From positions 137,769,989 through 137,833,988 of the forward strand of contig CP136068.1 in assembly GCA_032622095.1 (NCBI GenBank): a DNA stretch of 64,000 nt. The letters run 5' to 3'. A program made the position numbers and the translations under genes. Each line of letters opens with the position of its first letter. The stretch's first letter is position 1. The stretch comes from Siphonodentalium dalli. Lineage: Eukaryota; Mollusca; Scaphopoda; Gadilida; Siphonodentaliidae. The notes below the pieces were generated by a model. It was given only the letters and a program-made list of their open reading frames with translations, was not told the origin of the DNA and ran no database searches. This document shows positions 10,686-21,591 of this stretch, one piece after another.

Positions 10686-11157
10686 CAAGGCTCAAAATAA
10701 GTGGTTGGTCACGGTCATTGTCCGACGAAAAATAGCATATGTCCAGTGCACTTCTGTATCTGTCGGACATTTTGTCCAATGCAAATGTTTAAACAATCTA
10801 TATCTGTTTGGAGCTACTACTGGCCAAATCAGACTTTGAAAGTAAAAAATAGTTCTTTTTTAAATTCAGATCAATTCAGAGTGAATATAATTATGGCGTT
10901 TATGAATTGCATTTGTATTTATTAATCGACGTAAAGTTTTTGAACTTTTGAAAACAAAAATAACATTGGTTTGTTCTAATTGGCGATTGGACGCACACTA
11001 AAATGTGCCCATCATTGACGAATAATTAGTCGATTGTGAATTTAAATACTGTCTCATACAGTAGATTTTGACAGGCACCATTTTGAAATGACCAACACTA
11101 TCCGTTTGGTGCCTGACATTTTGACAGTCAGTAAAAATAAAATATTTTCAGCCTTGG
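10686..11157. mobile_element. CAAG-3 element, hAT type, nested in TTAA-B
   Basis: Starts CAAGGCTCAAAATAAGTGG and ends TTTTCAGCCTTG. The flanks GGTGGAGC (10678-10685) and GGTGCAGC (11158-11165) are an 8-bp duplication with one mismatch, and intact B copies read GGTGCAGC there. It shares TCACGGTCA, TCGGACATTTTGTCC and TTTGGTG-CTG..CATTTTGACAG blocks with 49647-50592, and is about half as long. Confidence 0.82.
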
Positions 11158-11271
11158 GTGCAGCATTAAAGATCCTGTGCAAGTACGTTCTTTTATATAT
11201 GCGAGTCTCCCACAGCGAGCCTTGCATATATAAGAGAATGCACTGGCTTACAAGGTCAAGGTAAATATTGT

Positions 11272-11930
11272 TTGGCCAATGTATTCTCTTATATATGTGA
11301 GGCTCCCTATGGGAGACTCACATATAGAAGAGAATGCACTGGCTTACAAGGTCAAGGTAAATATTGTTTGGCCAATGTATTCTCTTATATATGTGAGGCT
11401 CCCTATGGGAGACTCACATATAGAAGAGAATGCACTGGCTTACAAGGTCAAGGTAAATATTGTTTGGCCAATGTATTCTCTTATATATGTGAGGCTCCCT
11501 ATGGGAGACTCACATATAGAAGAGAATGCACTGGCTTACAAGGTCAAGGTAAATATTGTTTGGCCAATGTATTCTCTTATATATGTGAGGCTCCCTATGG
11601 GAGACTCACATATAGAAGAGAATGCACTGGCTTACAAGGTCAAGGTAAATATTGTTTGGCCAATGTATTCTCTTATATATGTGAGGCTCCCTATGGGAGA
11701 CTCACATATAGAAGAGAATGCACTGGCTTACAAGGTCAAGGTAAATATTGTTTGGCCAATGTATTCTCTTATATATGTGAGGCTCCCTATGGGAGACTCA
11801 CATATAGAAGAGAATGCACTGGCTTACAAGGTCAAGGTAAATATTGTTTGGTCAATGTATTCTCTTATATCTGTGAGGCTCCCTATGGGAGACTCGCATA
11901 TAGAAGAGAATGCATTGGCACAGGGTTTTC
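11272..11930 (+). repeat. 96-bp tandem array, seven units, derived from a MITE hairpin
   Basis: Each unit holds a full hairpin (GTGAGGCTCCCTATGGGAGA core) plus the inter-hairpin linker CTTACAAGGTCAAGGTAAAT. Six units are essentially identical and the last differs slightly. The period is divisible by three, so two overlapping ORFs of ~230 codons run through it; they have no coding support. Confidence 0.93.
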
Positions 11931-11967
11931 GAAAAATTTCAGGAAGGTCCAGTCATGGAAGGGTTAA

Positions 11968-12877
11968 CAATTTGTCATAATATAAATTAATTACATTTAA
12001 ATTAAAGATGCCAATTCACACAAGAAATCTTGAAATAGACAGAATACAACCTGCATCTTAATCGAGAATTTTTCATTGAACCACTTGTGAACATATTTAG
12101 AGAGCTGGTTTAGAAGCAGTGTGGTAGATTTCATTCAGTAATAGGGTTAATTACTCCACAGCTAGCTGGTTTATGGATATTCAGCCTCTTTTTAGCCAAA
12201 GCAATACTGTTACTACAGTAGCCTTGAAACATAAAATTTGCCCAATAAATCAGCATTGTGCAAATATAATTTGTTTATTGACTAAGGGATGTAACTCTAC
12301 TATCCTGTGTTTATAGCACAGTGGATGATCTCAGACTTTGAGATTAGATGTGTTGGAGACTTCACCAAAACTCTTACCCTCTGGCCTTCTATAAATAAAA
12401 TGTTTAATAAAACGATCTAAAATATTTTGTCTCTTTGGGCATGAAGATATCCTTTAGGGGTGTTTACAACTTTACACTACAACCCATCTAAAAATGATCT
12501 TGGTATTTAAAGCGGCTTTTAAGACATCAAATAACATATCACTTGACTTCTCTATTTGACATTAATTGCCGCGACACCACAGTATAATACGCCAATGACA
12601 ATAAGGTGATTGAGGATACATGTAATACTGTATTAAGTACTTTGTCATCTATTAACCTTCTCTATACATAATGGATTGTCCCATTCAGTTATAAAAGTAT
12701 ACATTGGAACGATCTATTATTCATTTAAAGAGGTGTTCAGGTAATAAAAGCAGAGGACAGAAATGCGAAAAGTTATTACAAGAGCAAAAGGTTTCATATT
12801 CATTGGTTGTAAATGTTTAGATAAGTTCAACATAGGACCATTTCATTAGGGATTACTCGTCAATGAGTATTTAAGTG
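11968..12877. other. intronic sequence with a segment duplicated elsewhere
   Basis: Mostly unrecognised. About 12545-12655 (CTATTTGACATTAATTGCCG..GAGGATACATGTAATACTGT) is a diverged copy of the unit repeated at 14821-15524. About 12685-12840 resembles 17755-18030, including ACATTGGAA.GRTCTATTATTCAT. Confidence 0.55.
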
Positions 12878-13276
12878 TTAACCCTTTACCCAACAAACCG
12901 GCCAAAACCGGCCAAATAAAGCTTCAACAGCCTAAAATATCTTCGGTCTGTCTCAATAGAACGATACAAATATGGATATCATTGGAATCGGCTCCTTGAC
13001 CACATTGTGATGGTTACATTTATGCCCTGTGCCAATGCATTCTCTTATATATGCGAGTCGACCATAGGTCGCCTCGCATATATAAGAGAATGCATTGGCG
13101 TAAAAAAATATTTTTTTAACACTTTTTACCATTTTTTCTTACATTCTTTAACAATTTTATAATTTTTAATGTGTTAAGCCAATGCATTCTCTTATATATG
13201 CGAGGCGACCTATGGTCGACTCGCATATATAAGAGAATGCATTGGCACAGGGCCGTTCTGTTGGGTAAAGGGTTAA
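12878..13276 (+). mobile_element. TTAA-A MITE copy A5
   Basis: TTAA at 12878-12881 and 13273-13276; complete structure. Its right TTAA is also the left TTAA of a TTAA-B fragment. Confidence 0.93.
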
Positions 13277-13440
13277 CCCTTTCATGAAGGGAGCTGCGCT
13301 GGTGCAGCATAAAGGATCTTGTGCCATAGCATTCTTATATATGCACATCTCCCATAGGGAGCCTCTCATACCGGGTATATAAGAGAATGCACTAGCTTAC
13401 AAGGTCAAGGTAAATAATGTTAGGCAAATGTATTCTCTTA
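13273..13440. mobile_element. TTAA-B MITE fragment abutting A5
   Basis: Begins TTAACCCTTTCATGAAGGGA and contains the first hairpin and the linker TTACAAGGTCAAGGTAAATA. It is lost after ATGTATTCTCTTA near 13440. Confidence 0.82.
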
Positions 13441-14265
13441 AAGCTTGTAAAGTGACACTTATAAATCACTCCGTAAAACTACAAAACATTTTAAAATTCA
13501 AAAGACAAGGGTTCTCTACATTTCACTTTATTCTATTTTTATTTTGACTGGCTAAAACTGCTCTGATGGCAGCCTGTCTGTTCATCATTAGCAGAATATA
13601 AGCCAGTCGACGTAAACATCTCTGTAATAATTATAATATTACGTCGACACGAATTCATGTAAAAACCCATTTCCAGAACAATGGGCTTCCCCCAATATCG
13701 TGACATCATACTGACGTCACAGACATTCCAAATAAGGAATAATTTATGCGGTTGTATTGGAATGTTACGAGAGGCAGAGATTTACAGAACACTGAATATC
13801 GGCATCGGTTATTTCGCCGCCGATCAGAATCATGCCATTTGTCAAAAGTGTTTTTCTTTAATAAAGCAGCTGGTCAAAATCAATACGACTATTAAAACTA
13901 ACTTTAAATCAGTGCCACATGACCGAGTTAAACGACTATTGCGTTCGCTGTATACAGATGACACCTGAGCTATTTTTACGGGACACGCGCAGCTGTTATC
14001 GGTTAGCCAATCGGGTTTAGCGGTTTCTGGTACCGCTTCCAATCAAAACAAGGAATTTCCTGGTATATCCCCAAGTCTGGTAATAGCTTTCCGGCCAGTC
14101 CTGTTTGACTCAGATGAATTTATATGATATACTGAGTCGAAATTTATGTCGACTGAATATAAGCTTCCAGTGAGCAGGGCGGGGTACCTTGTTTGCGGGC
14201 TCAGGACACTGGCATCCCCCATTGCTCATTCTGATGCGCGCACCATAGAAAAAATCATGTTGTTT
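13441..14265. other. unclassified, somewhat CpG-richer stretch
   Basis: Contains a 95-codon ATG ORF (13681-13968) and a small inverted repeat around GTCGACGTAA..TTACGTCGAC (about 13606-13647). I see no match to the rest of the window and no recognisable domain. It could be an old transposon remnant. Confidence 0.35.
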
Positions 14266-14824
14266 GTGAGAGACTCGCATTGATAGGTTTAGAAAATGCA
14301 TTAGGAGGGTATCACCCTCCACCCTGAATCCTGAATACCAGTTAATTTTGGGGGGTGAATCCTGAATACATGTTAAGAAATAATATGCGATAAATGACAT
14401 ACAAATTGACTGTTTTAATATACCGGTTAATTAAAAGTTTGGAATTGGAACACAAATAAAATATAGTTACCGGACGCTTTCCGGTTAACGACCGAAGAGA
14501 CGCCGGTCGCGTTATGGGAGTTATGAGACCGTTATGATACGATTAATGATACTTTATGATGGCATAGTGGTCGAATATGCCCAAGAAGCTATTTACCCAC
14601 TCATTCATACAGATAACTAGCACAAAATATTATTTTGCGCCATCAAAACCTGCGTCCAAGATGTTCTGCTTGAACCCGAATACCAGTTAAATAGTGGGTA
14701 TGAATCCCGCGTACGGCTTCAAAACACCCTGAATCCTGCGTACCGAAAAGGGGGGGGGGTGATACCCTCCATTAGGACATGGGGTTCACAACATTTCAGG
14801 AAGGTCCAGTCATGGAAGGGTTAA
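14266..14824. mobile_element. TTAA-B MITE fragment with nested inverted-repeat element
   Basis: About 14268-14303 and 14771-14824 are the end of a B copy (AGAGACTCGCAT..; TTTCAGGAAGGTCCAGTCAT; GGGTTAA). The middle is a separate element. Confidence 0.7.
14304..14770. mobile_element. inverted-repeat element with GGAGGGTATCACCC ends
   Basis: The terminal inverted repeat GGAGGGTATCACCC / GGGTGATACCCTCC is flanked by ATTA on both sides (14300-14303, 14771-14774). The host B sequence would rejoin as GCATTAGGACATGG. The interior repeats CCTGAATCCTG and AATACCAGTTAA and has a poly-G run. Superfamily unknown. Confidence 0.65.
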
Positions 14825-15524
14825 CAGGCTCATAGTATTTGACTGATCTATTTGACATTAATTGTCGAGACACCCACAGTATAATAGGCGGGTGACAATG
14901 CATGGACTTGATTGAGGATACATGTAATACTGTCTCAAGATACGTTTTCATCTATTAACCCTTTACCCAACAGAACGGCCCTGTGCCAATGCATTATCTT
15001 ATATATGCGAGTCGACCATAGGTCGCCTCGCATATATAAGAGAATGCATTGGCTTAACACATTAAAAATTATAAAATTGTTAAAGAATGTAAGAAAAAAT
15101 GGTAAAAAGTGTTAAAAAAAGATTTTTTTTAGGTCAATGCATTCTCTTATATATGCGAGGCGACCTATGGTCGACTCGCATATATAAGAGAATGCATTGG
15201 CACAGGGCATAACTGTAACTATCACAATGTGGTCAAGGAGCCGGTTCCAATGATATCCATATTTGTATGGTTCTATTGAGACAGACCGAAGATATTTTAG
15301 GCTGTTGAAGCTTTATTTGGCCGGTTTTGGCCGTTTTGTTGGGTAAAGGGTTAACAGGCTCATAGTATTTGACTGATCTATTTGACATTAATTGCCGAGA
15401 CCCCCACAGTATAATAGGCGGTGACAATGCATGGACTTGATTGAGGATACATGTAATACTGTCTCAAGATATGTTTTCATCTATTAACAGGCTCATCAAG
15501 ATATGTTTTCATCTATTAACAGGC
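14821..15524 (+). repeat. tandem 134-bp unit, two full copies plus a partial, split by A6
   Basis: Unit 1 (14821-14954) and unit 2 (15351-15484) both run from TTAACAGGCTCATAGTATTT to TTTTCATCTA. A partial third unit follows to about 15524. The unit 2/3 junction (CTATTAACAGGC) is the unoccupied version of the junction where A6 inserted. Confidence 0.88.
14955..15354 (-). mobile_element. TTAA-A MITE copy A6
   Basis: TTAA at 14955-14958 and 15351-15354. The neighbouring tandem junction at 15484 retains a single TTAA, which directly shows target duplication. Confidence 0.95.
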
Positions 15525-15623
15525 TGAGCGGCTCATAGCTTGAGCTTTCAAGAGATTATTGCCCCAGGCATGCATTGTTCAATTCAACTCAAGCTGCCAC
15601 TCTCATTGAAACTGTGAGCTCTC

Positions 15624-15850
15624 TTAACCTTTCCATGTCAGACTGGAGCTTCTTGAAATTTAGTGAAATTCCCTGTGCCAATGCATTCTCTTATAATGCG
15701 AGTCTCCATAGGGAGCCTTGCTTTCCAGTATGTAAGAAAATACATTGGCCTAACAATATTTGCCTTGACCATGTAAGCCAGTGCATTCTCTTACATATGT
15801 GAGGTTCCTATGGGAGACTCGCATATATAAGAGAATGTACTGGAACAGGA
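15624..15850. mobile_element. TTAA-B MITE, right end decayed
   Basis: Left end TTAACCTTTCCATGTCAGAC; two hairpins with the linker ACAATATTTGCCTTGACC. It ends near 15850 without the usual GGGTTAA. Confidence 0.8.
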
Positions 15851-18036
15851 AAATTGCCTTGAGAGAGAAGAGAAAAAACAATACAAATTACAAGGTCTTT
15901 GGTGACATTTGGATTTTCAGAGTTTGGGCACCCAAATCTATAACAGTTATCAAAACAACTGGATACTTCCCTGATGGTACATATATCTCTACTCCAAAGT
16001 TTCTGTATTGATTCAGAGATAAATAATAATACTTTTTAGCAACAGGGACTTTTGTCACCAGGATTTTGATTTTGCATATAATTTTCCACGATTTTGCTCT
16101 TTTTTAGAACATTGCAAGAAAGAAAAATATAGTGCAATACTAAATATATTTCAATTGACGAGTCGTCATTGACGACACAAAATCTGTCTTTTTTTCATCT
16201 GAAATTTTCCACAACATAAATAATATTTTCTAATTGTTGGATAATTATGGCATATGCAATTATCTCAAGACCAGAAATACCGGGTACAACACTGGGGTAC
16301 AAAATAAATTAATTTCATTATCTGGAGCCATTGACTTCATTTGAAATCAATGTCAACTTAGTCAGCCGTCAATGCTATTCTATTGAACTAAAGGCATGAT
16401 GTGCATTATAAAATTTTAATGCTCAGTATATTTAAATTAGACACAAAACAAAATATGAATACAGCCATGACTTGCAAGTGAATAATTTCCTGTATTAGCA
16501 TAAGAATAATAAAAAGCCACAGCAAATGAAATATTTCCTGAATTAGACAACACCTCAAAGGGTTTTGAATGATGACGTTTGAATTTAAATACACTGGTGA
16601 AGTCACCAAACATCCCATACCAGTGACAGCTTTTTCATCTTCAATGGCAAGCAACCCTATTGAAATTCACATAACCAGATTGGCGAAGTGAAAATAAATC
16701 CACAGTGATTTTCTGCCCCAACAGCTTCAGTCCAATTGTCTTGTTGATGTCTCAACAGAAAAGGGTCCGATTCGAGTACCGAATTGTCCTTTTCTGTTCT
16801 ATTAATAGCCTAATCCTGTGAATAGCCCGTGTTTTGATACACCTGTCACGGTTTGGATGAGTTTCCCTATTGGGAGTGCATACCGCTCCAATAGCATCAC
16901 AATGACATTGGATGTGCATTGCTTCACAGCCATCGAAAACTCTCTCCAGGGGCATTTAAATAGGCTACATACAGGATGTCAAGAAATGTTTTATCTGCGC
17001 TTAAGTCTTCTTTATCTGATAAAGCTTGCTGAATTCTTCTCGGATTTATCAGCTATTTCCTGTGGATTTTATTCATAAGTTTATAATGTTTTGGATTTGA
17101 CGATTTGTTTTCATAAGCTTACGGATTGACAGATTTTGTGATCTGAAGCATAAATTTCTTGTGTTGGATATGGTGATTTGTTTTATAAATTTCTATTGGA
17201 TTCAGTGTTTACATTTATAAGTTTATTGGATTTGATTGGAATTTAAATGAGACTTTAAAATTTCTATCCTTTCAATATTTAACTTTGCTAATTAAAGATT
17301 AAAGATCTTGTTTGATACTTGAATTGGGTGTTCTGATTGCTGTGTGGATTTGGAATTTAGTGCATCTATAGACAGTAATACTGCCCAAGTTTTATATTGT
17401 TTTGAGCACTTGAGCAGAATTAGCAATGATGCAGGTAATTATGAAATTGAAGAATATATAGTTTCAATCATAACTGATGGCTAGTAACTTGATCTCCATT
17501 GATTCCCATTCATTCATTTGCAAGAATCTTCAGATAATAAATTCATCAAGTCTGTTATTCTAAACTTATCTTATTCCAAAGTCATGTTTTCAAATGTTTC
17601 AATCAATGTGATTGTATTCTTTGGCAATATTTAAATAAATTCATAATTCTTCTGGTAGGCACACTGCTTGATGGTATAAGTACCTTTAATAATGAAATAT
17701 CCATTTGTAACACTGAATAATCACACTTAACCATTATAATACTGATGACTTCTCTCATTCAGTTTTAAAAGTGTCAGCCCTTTTAATTAAGATTGTTTGG
17801 CTTCGGCAATCTGCTACGCCAACCCTTTATCGTGGCCCAGTTTGCTTCAGCAAATGCCTTCCGCATTGCCGATTGCCGTAGCCAATTATGAGGGCTGAAG
17901 TGTACATTGGAATGGTCTTATTCATCTAGAGGGGTTCTCAGGAAATATAAGCAGACAATAGACAGACAAACAGATAATACAACTGCAGAAGGATATTTTA
18001 AGGATACCAAATCATTGGTGGGAAATGTGCAGATAA
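15851..18036. other. long stretch without recognised elements
   Basis: A small hairpin at about 16755-16802 (AACAGAAAAGG..CCTTTTCTGTT) is the only structure noticed up to 17750. About 17755-18030 is a diverged duplicate of 12685-12840, interrupted by a ~120-bp segment (about 17780-17900). No coding exon recognised. Confidence 0.5.
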
Positions 18037-20461
18037 TTAACCCTTTACCCAACAAAACGGCCAAAACCGGCCAAATAAAGCTTCAACAGCCTAAAATATC
18101 TTCGGTCTGTCTCAATAGAACCATACAAATATGGATATCGATCATTGGAACCGGCTCCTTGACCACATTGTGATAGTTACAGTTATGCCCTGTGCCAATG
18201 CATTCTCTTATATATGCGAGTCGACCATAGGTCGCCTCGCATATATAAGAGAATGTATTGGCCTAAAAAAAATAGGCCAAAACCGGCCAAATAAAGCTTC
18301 AACAGCCTAAAATATCTTCGGTCTGTCTCAATAGAACCATACAAATATGGATATCGATCATTGGAACCGGCTCCTTGACCACATTGTGATAGTTACAGTT
18401 ATGCCCTGTGCCAATGCATTCTCTTATATATGCGAGTCGACCATAGGTCGCCTCGCATATATAAGAGAATGTATTGGCCTAAAAAAAATCTTTTTTTAAC
18501 ACTTTTTACCATTTTTAGCTCAACTTTGTAAAGTTTGAGCTATTGCCATGGCTTTGTCGTCCGTCGTCCGTGTGTACGTGTGTGCGTGTGTACGTAAGGC
18601 GTCAACAATGCAGGCTACAGGTCGTACCTTTTGTCGGATCATTATGAAATTTGTCATAGCTGTTGACATCAACATTTAGACCAGAATGATTAATTTTGGG
18701 GTCATTTGGAAAAAAAACATGGCCGCCAGTGGCCATATTGGATTTCAAAATTCAATCCATTAGCACGGGCTACAGGCCGTACTGTTTGTCTGATCATCAT
18801 GAAATTTGTCATGGATGTTAATATTGACATGTAGATGGGAACGAGTAATTTTGGGGTCAGTCGGCCCAAAAACATGGCCGCCAGCAGCCATCTTGGATTT
18901 TACTCTTTGTATGACTAAATTCTTTAGCACGGGCTACAGGTCGTACTTTTAGTCTGATCATCATAAAATTTGTCAAGAATGTTAACAATGACATGTAGAT
19001 GGGAACGAGTCATTTTGGGGTCATTTGCCAAAAAACATGGCCGCCAGCAGCCATCTTGTATTTAACTCTTTGTATGACTAAATCCTTTAGCACGGGCTAC
19101 AGGTCGTACCTTTAGTCTGATCATCATCAAATTTGTCATGGCTGTTGAAATTGGAATGTAGATGGGAACGAGTCATTTTGGGGTCATTCGGCCTAAAAAC
19201 ATTGCCGCCAGCAGCCATCTTGGATTTTACTCTTTGTATGACTAAATTCTTTAGCACGGGCTGCAGGTCGTACGTTTAGTCTGATCATCATAAAATTTGT
19301 CATGGATGTTAACAATGACATGTAGATGGGAACGAGTAATTTTGGGGTCATTCGGCCAAAAAACATGGTCGCCAGCAGCCATCTTGGATTTTACTCTTTG
19401 TATGACTAAATCCTTTAGCACGGGCTACAGGTTGTACCTTTAGTCTGATCATCATGAAATTTGTCATGAATGTTAATAATGACACGTAGATGGGAACGAG
19501 TCATTTTGGGGTCATTCGGCCGAAAAACATGGCCGCCAGCAGCCATCTTGGATTTTACTCTTTGTATGACTAAATCCTTTAGCACGGGCTACAGGTCGTA
19601 CCTTTAGTCTGATCATCATAAAATTTGTCATGGTTGTTGAAATTGGAATGTAGATGGGAACGAGTCATTTTGGGTTCATTCGGACAAAAAACATGGCCGC
19701 CAGTGGCCATCTTGGATTTAAAAATTTAATCCATTAGCACGGGCCACAGGTCGTACTGTTCGTCTGATGATCATGAAATTTGTCATGGATGATAATATTG
19801 ACATGTAGATGGGAACGAGTCATTTTGGGATTATTCAGCCGAAAAACATGGCCGCCAGCAGCCATCTTGGATTTTACTCTTTGTATGACTAAATCCTTTA
19901 GCACGGGCTACAGGTCCTACCTTTAGTCTGATCATCATAAAATGTGTCATGAATGTTAATAATGACATGTAGATGGGAACGAGTCATTTTGGGATCATTC
20001 GGCCAAAAAACATGGCCGCCAGCAGCCATCTTGGATTTTACTCTTTGTATGACTAAATTCTTAAGCATGGGCTACAGGTCGTACCTTTAGTCTGATCGTC
20101 ATAAAATTTGTCATGGATGTTAACGATGACATGTAGATGGGAATGACTCATTTTGGGGTCATTCGGCCGAAAACATGGCCGCCAGCAGCCATCTTGGATT
20201 TTACTTTTCGCTTCATGTATATTAGATATTCAACTTTCCACATTCCTAATCGCTCCATTGACTGTAATACATTAAATTATTCCCTTTCCAAGTTGAGCTA
20301 CAGTGTCATTGACAATTTCATTTCTTACATTCTTTAACAATTTTATAATTTTTAATGTGTTTGCCAATGCATTCTCTTATATATGCGAGGCGACCTATGG
20401 TCGACTCGCATATATAAGAGAATGCATTGGCACAGGACCGTTCTGTTGGGTAAAGGGTTAA
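18037..20461 (+). mobile_element. TTAA-A MITE copy A7, enlarged
   Basis: TTAA at 18037-18040 and 20458-20461. The left half (about 18058-18274) is repeated in tandem at about 18275-18490; both copies share the variants GATATCGATCATTGG and GAATGTATTGG, so the duplication is young. The spacer between hairpins is interrupted after ACCATTTTT by the element at 18517. Confidence 0.88.
18517..20299. mobile_element. insert of ~164-bp tandem units with AGCTCAAC ends
   Basis: Starts AGCTCAACTTTGTAAAGTTT and ends CCAAGTTGAGCT. About ten tandem units of 155-166 bp each contain TTAGCACGGGCTACAGG, TCTGATCATCAT, ACATGTAGATGGGAACGAG and ACATGGCCGCCAGCAGCCAT. It lies between the two halves of A7, with ~20 extra bases on the right. 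There is no ORF; superfamily unknown. Confidence 0.8.
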
Positions 20462-20727
20462 CGAACAGTCGCTGGTTGCGCTGGTTGAACTTATTATCTG
20501 AACATAAGAAAGAGTTAAATTGAATCTATTACCCACATTTTGGTTAGGGGTGCCAGAGAAGGGGGAGGGGGGCAGATAAGGGTAATTGCCCTCCACCAAG
20601 GTGGTGGGGGTCACAAACTCCACAATGTGCCTTTATATTCTTTATAGAATGGCAAGAAATATGTCACATATCAGTTAAAACAGCATTGTTATTTTGTCCT
20701 AAGGGAAAAGAAAATCAATTCATCAAT
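20462..20727. other. TTAA-D fragment and unrecognised sequence
   Basis: GGTTGAACTTATTATCTGAACAT near 20482-20504 matches the centre of TTAA-D elements. The rest is unrecognised, with a purine-rich GGGGGAGGGGGG patch near 20560. Confidence 0.5.
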
Positions 20728-21137
20728 ACACAGAACGAAACGATGTGTAAATGGGTTTGTCAATACGGCACGAGTGCTGTCGCGTAAGGATAGAACGAGA
20801 GGCGCTTGCGCCTCGAGTGCTATCCTTCTGCGACAGCACGAGTGCCGTATCGACAAACCCATTTACACATCGTGTCGTTCTGTGTTTATTACACGCTTCG
20901 CATCCTAGAATCCGTGCATTAAAAATACAGGATTAGAAGGTTTATTTAGGCTCATACAGGGCGTGTTTGTCATGTGTGATGATTCTTTTATTTAAATAGT
21001 TCCAGTTTCGTGGTTGAGGCGAACGTCATGTACGTCATTTTATGTCAACGAGATGCGTATGGAACGTACGTTGCATACGGATTTGTGAATATGAAACGGC
21101 AATAACACTGTACTTCTAGGAACAAGCGTGTAATAAA
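20728..21137. mobile_element. family G element with long GC-rich hairpin, copy 1
   Basis: 20728-20885 is a ~158-bp hairpin (arms ACACAGAACGAAACGATGTG... with tip AGGCGCTTGCGCCT). It is followed by ~250 bp ending AAGCGTGTAATAAA, inverted relative to TTTATTACACGCTT at 20884. A second copy lies at 41893-42660. Non-coding. Confidence 0.8.
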
Positions 21138-21162
21138 CTTTAGTATGAGCTTGGAAAGTGCT

Positions 21163-21403
21163 TTAACCCTTTCATGATGGGAGCTGTGCTGATGCAGCAT
21201 TAAAGATCATGTGCCAGTGCATTCTCTTATATATGCTAGTCGGAACTTTGCATATATAAGAGAATGCACTGGCATACAAGGTCAAGGTAAATGTTGTTAG
21301 GCCAATGTATTCTGCTCCCTATGGGGGACTCCCATTTATAAGAGAATACATTGTCACAGGGTTTTCACTAAATTTCAGGAAGCTCCAGTCATGAAAGGGT
21401 TAA
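21163..21403. mobile_element. TTAA-B MITE, complete ends
   Basis: TTAACCCTTTCATGATGGGA to CAGTCATGAAAGGGTTAA. Both hairpins are shortened by small deletions. Confidence 0.9.
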
Positions 21404-21591
21404 CACGTTGACTCCCAACTAATAGTTATCTCGTACTTTTTGTGAATGGGAGTCGGAAGTCAATGTGCTACAGAACGAGTGCCCTTTTCTGAAGTTGCCC
21501 CCCCCCCCCCCCCCCTTGCCCTTGATTGCTCCCAGGGCACCCCTGATTTTGGTTAACTTTGCAGACAGGCAGTTTGCTCTTGGCTGTGACT

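Larger units (their letters stand above)
10650..11967. mobile_element. TTAA-B MITE, enlarged by an insertion and hairpin amplification
   Basis: The left end (ATAACTCTTTCATGACGGGA) lies only 18 bp after the PHLDB donor; the right end is CAGTCATGGAAGGGTTAA (11964-11967). Against a normal ~245-bp copy it has gained the CAAG-3 element at 10686-11157 and seven tandem hairpin units at about 11272-11930. Confidence 0.87.

Noticed and set aside
11272-11980. Two overlapping ~230-codon ORFs of 32-residue repeats
   Set aside because: They translate a 96-bp MITE hairpin array in two frames; palindromic DNA, not a protein gene.
13681-13968. 95-codon ORF as a gene
   Set aside because: No recognisable domain, no splice or homolog support, in an unclassified stretch between MITEs.
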